From Diphasiastrum complanatum (lineage: Eukaryota; Streptophyta; Lycopodiopsida; Lycopodiales; Lycopodiaceae), in the NCBI GenBank assembly GCA_029204225.1, contig CM055096.1:68455741-68519740 (forward strand): a stretch of DNA of 64,000 bases, in the 5' to 3' direction. The stretch's first letter is position 1. Each line of letters opens with the position of its first letter. Below, in pieces: positions 11,413-23,060 of the stretch. The notes under the pieces were generated by a model. It made no database searches, was not told where the DNA came from, and saw only the letters and a program-made list of their open reading frames with translations. Made by a program: the position numbers and the translations under genes.

Positions 11413-12525
11413 TACTATATCCAAAGAGCAAATCGGATTATGTCACTATTACAATGGTGCTGACCATCAACTACGAAGATGTCTCGAAACTGAAGACATT
11501 AAAAAAGTTGTTAAAGCCTTACACTCAGAAGATGCTGGTGGACATTTTGCTTTGAAGGATACAGTTAATAAGATATTGACTGCCAAGTATTGGTGGCCAA
11601 CAATGTTCAAGGATGTATCAAATTTTATTCGTTCATGTGATCCATGCCAGAGATCTGGTAAGCCTACAAAAGCAATGAATTGGCCGTTGACCCCAATCTT
11701 GCCTCTTGCACCATTCGAGAAGTGGGGGATTGACTTTGTCGATCCAATCAAACATGTTACCCGACATACGAAATGTCGTTATATTCTAGTTGCCACGGAT
11801 TATGCTACCAAGAATGTTGAAGCAGAGGTGACGAAACGAATCGATGCGAAAACTGTCGCGACATTCTTATTCAAAAGTATAATCACAAGATATGGTTGTC
11901 CACTCGAACTAGTAAGTGACCGAGGAACACATTTTCTAAATGATATGATTTGTATAATCCAAAAGCAAACGAGTTGACAGAAAGAGCTAATGGAATCTTA
12001 TGTAAGATCCTGACTAAAATTACTATTGCACATGCAACGGATTGGGATCAAAAACTACCATCAGTTCTCTGGGCTTATCGCAACACAGAGAAAATCACAA
12101 CGAAACAGACACCATATTTCCTTACATATGGTATGCATCCTATCTTGCCAATTGAATTCGAGGTGAAAACCTTTCGTATTCAAGCTCAACGAACAGATGC
12201 AGAATTAATAAACGAAAGGTTGACTAATATTGAAGAACTAGCTGAAGCTCGAGAGACTTCACAAAAACTAACGGAGGAAATCCAGAAACAAAGAAAGAAG
12301 AAATATGACAGTCATATAAAAAAATGTGATCTTAAAGCTGATGATTATGCGCTGATATATGACAGTCGCCATCAAAAGTTCCCTGGAAAACTCCATATGC
12401 GATGGCTTGGACCGTATAAAGTCATAGAGGTGTTTGACAATGGTTCTGTGCAACTTCAATCACTTGAAGGTAAACTATTACCGACACGTATTAACGGGTC
12501 CGGACTGAAGAAATATTACCTTTGA
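11413..12525 (+). pseudogene. Ty3/gypsy integrase, frameshifted relic
   Basis: The first block (to about 11977) carries the zinc-binding region (HSEDAGGHFA ... YWWPTMF ... CDPCQRSGK), then the catalytic core with WGIDFVDPI (first acidic residue) and LVSDRGTHF (second). A short deletion and frameshift near 11945 lead to the second block (11950-12525), starting YNPKANELTERANGIL, which holds the catalytic Glu region and LWAYRN. The C-terminal domain follows (WLGPYKVIEVFDNGSVQL) and a natural stop. Gag, protease, reverse transcriptase and RNase H are absent upstream. This is Metaviridae-type pol; with the lesion it is inactive. The LTR-like tail begins just after the stop. Confidence 0.85.
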
Positions 12526-12960
12526 CCAGAATTTTTTTTTTTTATTATTATTTTCTAGTATTTTTTTGAAAATAATCACGAATTTTCTTTTATCTTGTCT
12601 AAACTTTTTTTGCGACATTTCTTTTATTTTATTTTTTCTTTCTAGAAATTTTCGAAAATTTTCTTGACTTCTCTCAATCTTTCAATATCATTTTAAAACT
12701 ATTTTCGAGAACTTTTCGAGATTTTTTTTTTCGTGACACTAAAATTGTTAATCAAATTTTCGTAAATCGTTTTCGAGAATTTTTCTAACATTATCTCCAG
12801 TTTTTTGAGAATTTTTCTAGTATGTTGCTAAAATTTTCAAGAAATTTTCGTGAGTTTTTGTAACATTTTTTTTTTTAAGAGCCTTCGAGAAAGTTTCACG
12901 AAACTTTCTAGAATCTTTCTAGCATATTTTCGAAAATCTTTCAAGAATCTCTTGCGTGAT
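12526..12960 (+). repeat. cluster of TTTTCGAGAA-like motifs
   Basis: T-rich sequence in which CGAGAA/TTCTCG-type cores (TTTCGAGAATTTTTCTA and variants) recur about ten times every 30-50 bases. It follows directly on the integrase stop, so it is probably the element's 3' untranslated region or the start of its LTR. Confidence 0.6.
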
Positions 12961-13800
12961 CATCATTATTCACACGTGTGTATGCTCACAGATATTGTTT
13001 TTCCTTAATTTAGGATCTCACACGTGTGGAGTTTGTTTCCATGTTTGAAAGAATGTACGTAAGTCACTATTATAAAGTTAGATTGATTTTAGCTAGATCT
13101 ACACTAGTGTGAAATTGACCTTTGAGTAGAATCTTGAAATTGGTCAAACTGGTCAAACTTTATGTAAATAGATTGGACTTCCAGGTGAATGAGTTATTAC
13201 TCACACATGTCAAGATACCATTCACACGTGTATATAAGCTTCTAGATGATAAGATAGAAAGATTCCATTAGATCCTATTTTATAGAAAATATTTCTATAA
13301 ATGTGGAAGACTAGTTTTTTGTTTTCTAGCCAAAGATAATAGTCAACTTTGGGACATGAGCACATATGGCTACAATTGGTGGATCTAGATGACTAGGCAC
13401 TTTTCACACGTGTGAAGGCTTGTTGGACAGTACACAGCTCGTGTATGTACTTGATCTATAAAGGGATCAACCAAATCAATAAGAAGTTGATGTGACATTG
13501 GCAATTTCTAGTCTTGCTTGTATTTTCCACATTTGTCTTGTGCTTTTGTGATTGAAATGCATTTCTAAGCTTGAGTACTATACTCTCTATAAACAGGCCG
13601 TACAGGTACTGTCTCCACACGTGTGAAGCTGCTCATCCAAGTTTTTAATCATTTGATCCATTGCTCTTGCTTAAATCATAGTGTAAAGCATCTAGATCAA
13701 GATCTAACACCTATAACTTGGTAGAACTTTGGATTAAGCAATCAATAACTCTTAATAATTGATAAGTACAATCATAATTGTCCTTTTTCTCTGAAAATTG
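12961..13800 (+). mobile_element. LTR-like block with CACACGTGTG palindromes
   Basis: Five copies of the palindrome CACACGTGTG or a near match occur at 12971, 13019, 13223, 13405 and 13616. Each contains the CACGTG G-box core bound in plants by bZIP and bHLH factors. The same palindrome recurs at 32.4-32.7 kb and 61.33-61.36 kb next to other retroelement pieces, so it is probably a U3 feature of one LTR family. LTR ends were not fixed. Confidence 0.5.
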
Positions 13801-13819
13801 ATAATTTATGATTACGAAT

Positions 13820-15755
13820 ATCAACATCCATAGTAGCTATGGCCTCTTTTGGTAGATCGCTCCATCGGATCACCTGGTTATAACGTTGTCTTAGTTGATT
13901 CTTCTTGTTGGCAAGTGCCTTGGGTGGATCTCTGTTGGAGATTTTAGCCATTGCCGATCTCTGTGGTGGCTAAGCTGGTATTTTCTTCATACCATAGCGA
14001 TCTGGATCCATATGTTGTAGGACCTGCTTATCAGTCAGCTCAGTCTCCTTGTCGTAGGTAAAAGCATGTTGCCAAGGGACTAAATCATCGTCCATAGGAT
14101 ATAGCTTCCACTGACAGCCATGTTACATTGATCATATTCACCCCGAAAGTGATTGGCGTGTCCAATGTATAGCACTTGGGTGAAGATGTGTTGGGTTCTG
14201 AATCTGAATCCTCGGTTGACAAGCATGTCTAGTTGCCAATGCATCCGTCCATCTCACAATATCCGTCTCAGATTCGTAATGACCTCCCTTGGCTTGCCTT
14301 GGGAGATCGATTGTGTGATCAGTGGTGGACGATCTGTCATCAGCTTTTGGTGTAATTGATTTCACCGCCCATTTGGTTGGATCGACCTTTATAGCCTGTT
14401 CTCTATTTTTTAAGGTGAGTTTTCCAGTTCCCCAGTTGTGAACCACTTGCGCGATCCTCAACCAAGGTCTTCCTAGTAAAATATGGTAGGTAGAAGGGGA
14501 CTCTGATATGTCCATCACCACAAAAGTGATTACAAACTGCATTCCCGATATTTTCACTGGGATGTCATCAACTACACCTTTTGACTTGACACATGATTGA
14601 TTTGCTAATTTGATGGCAAATTTTGTTGTTTTCCATCCTTGCAATTTCCATTTCTGATACATGGTAGTGGAGATCAAGTTTCTAATCCTCCATCTACCAC
14701 TGTTGCTTCATCCTCAAACCTCTTGTTAGAGATTGGCAAGGTGATGTTGTGTTCTTCACTCTCCCAAGCTGTCCCAATATGGAGGACGTTGCTCGTTCTA
14801 TCATAGCCCGCACAGTATAAGAGCTCTTCTACTACTAATTCCGGTTCCGTTTTGGCCCATTCAGCTAGGATGCTCTTGGCTTGAGGTGCAATCCGTAGTA
14901 ACTCACCAAGAGGTAAGTTCACACAGCTAGACAATAAAGTGGTGAGCACACCTGCCTGTGGGACCTCTGGCACTTGCATATGGAACGGTGGTTCAAGATG
15001 ATGCAAGTAATCGTTTTGATTCGTTCGCACTAGGGAGGCCACTGGTGGTGCCAGTTCTTCCGTAGGTTGAGGTTCTGCAGGAACTTCTCTTGCTTGTGCA
15101 ACTTCCTCTTCTTGTGCTTTCTGTAGCCAATGACGAACCTTATGGTATATTTTTTTTTTTCTCTCACATTCGGGTATGGTCCTACAGTTGAGGGTTGGTC
15201 GTCAGTCACTGATACTGATGGAGGTGATAATGGGGCCACTCCCTTCCATTATGCGCTCGCATAACTGATAGCACAAGAACATGGAGATTTTTCTTTTCTT
15301 GTGGCGTCCTTCCTAGAATTGTTGTTGGTTCTACAGTGATTAAATTCAAGGGTACACTTGTTCTAGGTTTAAATGGACAGTTTCTGAAGCAATGACCGTA
15401 TCCGCATTCTCTACAAAAGGCCGTATACTATCCTTTATAAGGACATTCAGCAATAATGTGACCTTTTGCCACATACATAGTAGTCATAGATCATGTCTCC
15501 CTGACGTTGTTGTTGTGCAGCGTAGGTTGCATAGTATTCATTGAATGTCAAATCGACAAATGCTTCCTCCAGTCCTTACCACTGCTGCTCAGGTTGGGGT
15601 GGTGGTTCTTGTTCTGCTGCTGCCAAATTTACATGAGCCACTTGATTATTAGCTAGCCCTGGTGGTGTAGGTAAGGATATGCATTGTTGATTATTTGGCA
15701 CACCGTACCGAGGTGCCGCATTTGGTGCTCTCTGATGGTAAGGATAAGAGGTCTA
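13820..15755 (-). pseudogene. Ty3/gypsy gag C-terminus and protease, decayed
   Basis: Minus strand. 15755-15540 is a Pro/Gln-rich gag tail ending FNEYYATYAAQQQRQG. 15500-15370 holds two zinc-knuckle-like motifs, the second CRECGYGHCFRNC, one residue short of the usual CCHC spacing. 15042-14674 ends in DEATVVDGG, the aspartic protease active site (DGG), and after a frameshift 14677-14138 continues with protease features including ILLGRPWLRIAQVVHNWGTG. Several stops and shifts follow toward 13820. The gag-zinc knuckle-protease order is normal for plant gypsy elements. It is on the opposite strand to the integrase at 11.4-12.5 kb, so the two are not one intact element. Confidence 0.78.
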
Positions 15756-15929
15756 ATATGAGCAGAACACATCTCTACATACACATTTTGATTGTTATAT
15801 TCACCCATAAATTTTCATCTTCTACATCCAGTTGTAATTAATGATAGAACAATTTCCAAGACTAATGTTTGAATTGTTATCAAAAATTTAAACTATGTGA
15901 ACATTAATGAATTTTTTGATCATGGACTT

Positions 15930-17770
15930 TATCTACGCTATTAAGTTTTTTACATCATCCTTATAACATTGGCACTGACACTCCATCATCACTAAAATAT
16001 TCAGCCCAACTACTTCATTGTCTTCACTAAAATAATCAGTACTATCTTCTTCATTTGCATTAACATCCTCCAATTCATTTGTAGAATCTTCAATATCTAA
16101 CATGTTTGAAAATATAATTTCTCTATTCTCGTTAGATCCCACGTTGAAGGAGTTCAAATCCTCCATCTCAACCTCAACATATGCATTTTCAAATATGTGC
16201 CTTGAATGTGGCTTAATTTGAAAAACATACTACCAATCATTGTTTAATCGGTCCAGATGAAAAAATACCTACACATTCAACAAACTATATGCTCGTCAAA
16301 CAATAAAATACTCTAACATCCACCGAAGATATATGATCAAAAACTAAGAAAATTATAAGTTGTAAAGCAATGGAATTATACCTGCTCGCAATGACGAGAT
16401 AATACCAATGTGTTAGAAAAATCCCTGCCTAATGTCTTGGTTGAATCAATGGCAAAAAATCCAATAACACATTTTTTCACAGTTGCATTTGATCCTCTGT
16501 AATTGATTCTAAACCATTTCACATCAAACAAAAAATATGAACCATTTTCACCAAAATGCACTTCGTATATTTCTTGAATTGTGCCTACATACTCAAGCTC
16601 TCCAGAAATGGGATTTTGGTCTCGTGCACTGCTTCGACTTTCTTGGTGAAAAGATGCCATAACACCACAGTCATATGTGCGTCGTTTCACATCGATTCGT
16701 TCAACACGATGATGGCGACCATATGCCCACATAGCGTTATACGTTCAATACTATCATGCAACATTTATCACAAATCGTACAATAAGCAATCATGCTAAAA
16801 GTCTTATAATGATTTTACTAGACCTATGTAACATGTCAAATGATAAAAATCAATTAAAGACACTTACCTTCCAATCACATCCTCTAGCAAATTCCCATTC
16901 CATGTCAGATCTGATTTGTCCCTTGGCTTTTGCATTTTTCAGTGTCTTGCATCCACTCGGTGGTGCATTGATTAGGTAATGGTTCAATGTCATGAGAAGT
17001 TGAAGATTGGCCTCTACGTCACCAATTACTACGCTATCTTTTACTAGTCATTGCTCTTTGTTTCTTCTTTAGCTCGTATAGTTCCAATCATTTATCCATT
17101 ATTCTAGAATTATAGAGCATAAAAGTAGAGATCTTATCTCATAAAGCAGGTGTCAATTTCTTTAGACTTCCCATACCTTGAGCTTTTTCACCTATGACCT
17201 CGTCTCTTTCCACATCATCCCATAATCTTGGAGACGATGGACCAATTTGAAGCAAAACTTCAGAAATATAAAAGAGGGATTCTTGTGTTAACCAACCCTC
17301 TGACATGCTTCCCTCCGGGCCTTGCTTTTTGATACACAAAGTCTTTCAAGAATTTCATATACCTTTCCAAAAAAAACATCCACTTAGAAAAAAATAAAAA
17401 AACATGAGAACCTTCGTCAAATTGGTAAAACTATGAATTTGTATATCTGTACTTGGAGTGCACTGGGCTAGCAATACCAACTTCTTGAACCAAGTGCACC
17501 AATATATGCACTTGTATGTCTAAATTATAAGTCAAAAAATCCCTCTCAAGCATACATACAGCGTTCACCATGTCTTCATGTTTTGTTTGCACGTCTGCCT
17601 CGCAAATCTCCTTGTTGCATATCCATCTACATCTTGTATATAATATATGTTTCATTTTGTCATTTGTTGTTATTGCAAATGAATTTATCTAAAAACAAAC
17701 AAATAACATAAAGATGTATAAGTACCTCACAACAGCTGCTAGTTTGTAAATGGTCACACGAAGATGCTCT
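15930..17770 (-). mobile_element. CACTA transposase relic, copy 3 (DUF4218-DUF4216)
   Basis: Minus strand, in order: about 17770-17700 (TIYKLAAVVRYLYI), 17655-17431 (HEDMVNAVCMLERDFL ... VHILVHLVQEVGIASPVH, DUF4218), 17339-17139 (KKQGPEGSMSEGWLTQESL), then 16732-16376. The last holds DUF4216 with YDCGVMASFHQESRSSARDQ and LEYVGTIQEIYEVHFGENG, ending SNTLVLSRHCEQV. The acidic tail is at 16166-15933. It aligns segment by segment with copies 1 and 2 and keeps the DUF4216 region that copy 2 has lost. The catalytic half is missing and stops interrupt it. Confidence 0.8.
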
Positions 17771-18500
17771 ATTACTGTTGGCTTTACAACATCCCAACCA
17801 GCTATGGCTCCAACTAATCCAAGCTATGGCTGCCTCCCAACTAGCATGAACTAAGCTCAATCCAACTAGCATGGTTTAGGAAGCTAGAATGCCAAAGGTA
17901 GACAGGGTGGTGAGTATTGTGTTGGCAAGATCCACTCTTTCTTGCAGAAGCTCATCTTGGTGCTAACACAAATGAGAAGATACTATTAAGAAACCCTAAA
18001 TTAATCACTATGGCTGCCCTCCAACTAGTGGCTAAGATTAAATCTAAAGCTGAAACCCTAATCTTCCTTGAATCCCAACCCTTAATTTGAGACATTCCCT
18101 TCCAAACTAAAGTGGCTATCCTAAACCCTCTCTTGAGGCTTACCCAACCAAGAGGAGACAACTAACTCAATAATACATTCCATACAATAGTTTACAACCA
18201 AAGGGAAGGTCCACAGTGGGGAGACACAAGAGAGATGGGAAGATCCAAAATGTAGAATTCCTCTACAAGTGTTCACCTACAAATGAGCTCTCCACATTGA
18301 CTTATACTTGGAGGCCCTTGTTTTACAAAAAACCGTCAAAAATTTGAAACCTGATAATTTAGTTAAGTTACAAGCCATAGTAATTTAAGTATAGAACTAA
18401 GTCACTTACAAAAGGTTCCATGGGACAAACCCCCAATGGACCATGTGGCTTATGCTAAACTATATTGTATTGCTAAACTATGTTTTTTTGTTGAATGTAG
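17771..18500. other. no recognisable gene
   Basis: No convincing frame. The stretch 17800-18160 repeats short phrases such as CCAACTAGCATG and TATGGCTGCC, like a decayed low-copy repeat. Confidence 0.4.
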
Positions 18501-18856
18501 CTTAGTGATTAAACACATGACCGCCGCGGAGTACAAGCAAGGTTACGATCATGGATATGCCGGCATTAAGGCTTTTATGGAATCCCATGGATTGTTTCTA
18601 ATCGTAAACTCTTAATCTTTATTGTTTTGTGATTGTTTACTTTGTGGTTTACAAGTAAGTTTAATCTCAATTTAATTAAATCTTTGATTCTATTTGTAGA
18701 GGCTCTACAACTTCAAGTGTTCGTGATGTGGAAGAAAATGTGGAAGAGAACATGGAAGAGTACGTGAATGAGAGCGAAGGGGAGTTTGAAGATGTGGACA
18801 CCAACGTACACCTACAAGATGAAGGAGGCGAGGAGGGAGGAAGTGATGATGAGTAG
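18501..18856 (+). pseudogene. two exon-like segments with acidic C-terminus
   Basis: After an acceptor-like GAATGTAG (to 18500) a frame reads KHMTAAEYKQGYDHGYAG and IKAFMESHGLF. A donor-like GTAAAC follows in that frame, and after the acceptor TTCTATTTGTAG (to about 18700) a second frame opens at GSTTSSVRDVEEN. It runs through a Glu/Asp-rich tail to EEGGSDDE and a stop at 18854-18856. Acidic tails like this end several plant transposon proteins, but I do not recognise the family. No upstream exons were found. Confidence 0.35.
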
Positions 18857-19017
18857 AGGTTTTTAAATTAAATGTAAAGCCTTGTAGAAGGCAATGTAGG
18901 AAGAGAGAATTTATTCTCTCATCAATGTACTTGTTTTTAAATCAATCAATATAATGTTTTGGCATCACATCATTCTTGCAAAAATTTTGAATGCATATAT
19001 TTTTGATCCATGAATCC

Positions 19018-19152
19018 AAATGTATAGTCTATTGAATGCACATCTATTGATTGCAAATGTATCTATTAATGTATTCAATGCAATGTATAGTCTATTTGAT
19101 GCACATCTATGAAATGCAAATGTATCCATTGATGAATTCAATGCAATGTACT
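19018..19152 (+). repeat. ~65-bp tandem duplication
   Basis: Two similar copies in a row of a unit containing AATGTATAGTCTATT, GATGCACATCTAT and ATTCAATGCAATGTA. Confidence 0.6.
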
Positions 19153-19302
19153 ATTTTAGCACTTGATTTGCATGCTAGAATGCACAATAAAAAGTAATGG
19201 AAAGCACAATGAAAAGTAATGGAAACCACAATATAATGCATCAATAGATAACACATTAAGTTATCAACTAAATCAAATGAATCAAAATAAATGTGAATTT
19301 AC

Positions 19303-20353
19303 CTTTACTATTGTATCTCCATTGTTTTGCAATCTTTGCTTTTCCTTTTGCATGCACTTGATCTTTGAATCCTTTGCAATGAAAGCTTATTTTTCATTTT
19401 TCATATCCAAACCTACATCATAAACAAAAAAGATCTTAAAACTTATGATCACAAAACACATACTATTAACATCCATCAATGAACTAAAAATCCTAAACAC
19501 TATCAATCTTCTCACTCACATTCATCCTCATCGCATTCTCACTCCCATCTATACTCTCTTTTTCTCTCTCTCACACAACACAAAAATACAAAATCACCTC
19601 TAGTTTTCCAAATGTTTTTTTTTTGGACAAAAAATTTTGCGTGGATGGATAATCCTCACAAATTCCAGAAACCTATCCGCGTGGATACCCGTGGATATAA
19701 AAAAAACTTTATCCACGCGGTATCCACGGCCTCAACTCTCTAGATTTTGCGTGGATAAAGCGAATTTCGCGTGGATAATCCACGCATGGATAATTATCCA
19801 TGCAATATGCACGTAGTATCCACGCGAAAGCCGAGAGCCTTTTTTAATTTAATTTTTAATATGGCGTGGATAATCCATGCATGGATTATCCACCACACGT
19901 GTGAGATCCTATCAAGATCAAAATATCTTAAGATCTACAAAGTACATCAAGTTGGAAGTGATATTTTTAGCAATATATACGTGAGTTCCCTTATGTGTGC
20001 GATGGCCAACTTACCATGATCATTTTGAATGATGTGACCATCCCTGTCTATGTTATACGACGGTGGGATTTCAGTTGGTGGAGATGTGACCATGGGAGTG
20101 TCTATGGAGGTGGCCTCAGGTAGCCGAGAAGTCCCATGAATGGGAGAGTACTGGGGAGGTGGAGTCTTGGCAGAGTACTGGCCATATGCATGGGAGGGAG
20201 TCTCGAGAGGGGTGGCCTGGTAAGAGGGGTCGGCCTGACCCCATGGAGAGGCATGAGCCCATGGGGTATAGGAAGGATAAGTGTACTCTAGGAAAGTGGG
20301 TCTAGAGGGAGGAAAAAGGTGAGGAGTGAAAGTGGGGGTGCCACGAATGAGGT
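19303..20353 (-). pseudogene. exon-like relics, possibly En/Spm-type transposon gene
   Basis: Minus strand. 20353-20015 is an open proline-rich frame (for example TPFTPHL-like, PSYTPWAHASPWGQADP, KTPPPQYSPIHGT) ending NIDRDGHIIQNDHG at a consensus donor GTAAGT. After a ~600-base gap, 19412-19303 is bounded by the acceptor GATGTAG and donor GTAAAT and encodes a short charged segment (SKIKCMQKEKQRLQNNGD) with one stop. A proline-rich part, then a DGxxI motif, then a coiled segment resembles plant transposase_24/Ptta-type proteins, but this is a loose similarity. The gap between exons holds the palindrome cluster at 19.64-19.9 kb. Confidence 0.4.
19637..19905. repeat. cluster of GCGTGGAT..ATCCACGC palindromes
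   Basis: GCGTGGATAATCCACGC and half-sites (GCGTGGATA, TATCCACG, CATGGATAATTATCC) recur about ten times in both orientations over ~270 bases, ending near a CACACGTGTG palindrome. The same motif forms a cluster at 41.07-41.38 kb. Confidence 0.8.
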
Positions 20354-21490
20354 TGAGACTTCAACCCCTCAACCTATGAATCCCTCTCCCTCCTTTCTTG
20401 AATCGTCTAGGGCAGATATCACACTTCTTGATCGACACCTTGAAAAAGAATGGTGATTTTTTTAATGTAGATACAGACAAGCTCTGAAATTTCTTTATTG
20501 GTAGTAGTGCCCTTGTGGAGGTACACACTTCTGATTTAGAATCTCATTCATTTTTTAGTTGCCCAAATATTACATAATGACAATGTATATATAACGACTT
20601 CGGATCTTTGTAGTTTCTTTGACTACCGGGGGGATGAGGTCCTTTGTCTACTGTTCGGCACTATTTCTGATTTTTCTAATATAGTTGATTCAGAAACCTT
20701 TGACTTGGTGCCACAGGTATTGACAATGATGATGATGAGGACTGCTTACTGGTGATGATTGTCTGACCAAGGCTTTATCAAATGTCCGGGAGCATGGACT
20801 AAGTGTTTCTACTGAGGAGGAATTTGTAACCTTCCAGGCTCAGCTGGACTTTTCTCGTCCATCTCAAATTGAATTTATAGACGATTCCTCTACAATTGGA
20901 GGTCACCATATAGATCATCCTGATCTGGTTGTAACAGATGATGAAAAATAAGTAGGCTTATTTTATTTGTAAGTTTATTGTTTTAAAATGTTTTATTAAA
21001 TTTAATGACTTGATGTTTGATGAATTTTCTATTTTCTCATGCATAATGCCCTTTTGATAGATGATTTTGCTACCCATCGAGGAGGCTACAAACATCACTC
21101 CACCTCATTCATAGAGATAGCGGATTGGGCCACTACCTTAGGCATTTTAAAAAGAATGAGATATGTGTTGCTCATTCTGAATTCAGTCCAGTTGGAGAGA
21201 CACTTATAATGGTTGTGAAGGCACTATCTTATTATTTAGGAGGCCATAGGTTTGCTAAAATAAATAAAATCATTTTTGTTGAAAGAAATTATGTCTTAAA
21301 TATTTTAGGATTTCTTTAAAAAAATGTTCATTTAAGGAGCTCTCATTATTCATTGTATGCAGCATATATAGAACTAAGTGGAAACAAGGATAATGCACAT
21401 CTCCTAGATGCATATTCAAGTAGAGAGTTTCTCCATGATAATACAACAACTGGAGAAAATACCATATCGGATGACAATGAATGAAAAATT
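20354..21490 (+). other. decayed coding-like fragments, unrecognised
   Basis: The frame 20754-20951 is open and ends in a stop: DCLTKALSNVREHG, then LSVSTEEEFVTFQAQ, then an acidic end IDHPDLVVTDDEK. It has no start codon of its own. A second short frame at 21125-21319 (YLRHFKKNEICVAHSE, LSYYLGGHRFAKINK) may be part of the same decayed gene. No family was recognised. Confidence 0.25.
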
Positions 21491-22330
21491 TGTATTGTCA
21501 ATTTATACTGTCAATATAATTACAATGTTCTTTTTCATGTGTCTATGATGAGCTTCTCTTGTTCTATGAGTTTGTAAGCTTTTCTAAACTTGAAGTAATG
21601 TGAGGATGGAATGTTGCTCGTGCTTGCCAATATGATTTTTCCATTCTTTGTGATGGCCAGATACTCATGCTCCCATATGTATTTGCAAAAAATGTTGTGT
21701 GTTCTCTGAGTACGTGCTATAAATTAGAGAGAGATAACATTAGAAAATAAAAATAGAGTATTTTATATGGGCTATTTTTCGCTATTTGGCTATATTTTTA
21801 CTTTTTTGTTCTTTTCCAATGTTTGCGGGATCGATGCACACTTGAGGAGGGGGACATGTAACTTTAATGGAAGTCATTTCTCAAAAATACCTGAATGAAG
21901 GCCATTTCAATGACGTACTTTAATGAAGGACACAATGAAGCGATACGGCCTTAAAAAATGGATAAACTCAAATGAAGAATATTCTGTTATGAGTTGGAAC
22001 ATTCGTGACTCTTCCGACAATCGTGAACATACGTATAAACATCTAATTTGTCTATGATGACATGGAAGATAACCAACTAATTAGTATGTACACATGTCAA
22101 CATTATATTGGTTTAGAAAGAATGGGTTCCTAAGATATAAAATAACACACGTCCTTGTCTAAAGAATGTGTTGAATGAGGAGAGTTTTCTATATGTACAT
22201 CATTTGCACTCTAATGTACTATTGAGAGTTTCACATTCTTGTCTTTGGTCTATAGTTCAGAGTGTATGCAATTGTAATTCTATCAGTTTTCTATCGTGCA
22301 CAATAGATGACTAAAAATGTATGTGCGCTC
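21491..22330. other. no recognisable gene
   Basis: AT-rich, stops in all frames, no motif of note. Confidence 0.4.
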
Positions 22331-23060
22331 TAATCCCTTCTTCAGTTTTTATAGACTATATGAGATTCAAATAATAAAGAACTAAACACTACCCGATGTT
22401 TGAAAATGCAATTATTCAAAGTGTCGAATATGTCTTTTCTTAAGGTAGAATGTTTTATCATAGTGAGATACCATATGGATTAACCTAATAACAAGATTCT
22501 GAAGTCAATTTTTCAGGTGCATTGACTATTGATCGAGTTCCGAGTCTTTGATTCGAAGTTAAGTTCTAGTACATGTTCAGAAGTGAGATCCGATTCCTCA
22601 TTGAACTCCATCTTAGGATTGTCGATGATACCTTTTGCTGACAAATGTGTTCGACAGTTTGAGCAGTGTTGAGATAATTCGAAGATTCGAATGTGGGAAA
22701 CATTTGTTTCGAATCAGTAGAATAGAAGTCTGTCTAACTTTCGATCGATTAATTTTGATAGGAAGCATATCAAATGTCGATAGATTCGATCTATTCAAGT
22801 TCTTGTTATTTCTAAGGAGTTTGTGTATTTCACCAAGAGTTCTTCGAAATTTAGTATTATTTTAATGTGTGAATTCGATACTTAACTTTAAGGTAGTACT
22901 AGCTGTCTGCTCACTCAAATATCTATGAATAACCAGATTTACATTACTCAAAACACAAAAGTCTAATTAACTCCAATTTTTATACACTACCCATCTCTGT
23001 GGGAACGATAATCTTATATATTGCACTAATTTTGCTTATTTAAATAGAACTAAGCTACGA
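22331..23060 (+). mobile_element. LTR-like block with TTCGA motifs
   Basis: Between 22500 and 22870 the core TTCGA/TCGAA recurs more than ten times. The block ends with CATCTCTGTGGGAACGATAA (22990-23010), a phrase common near the 3' ends of plant LTRs or just before primer sites. A related phrase is found in reverse orientation at about 54.58 kb. No primer site was found, so the end is not certain. Confidence 0.35.
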
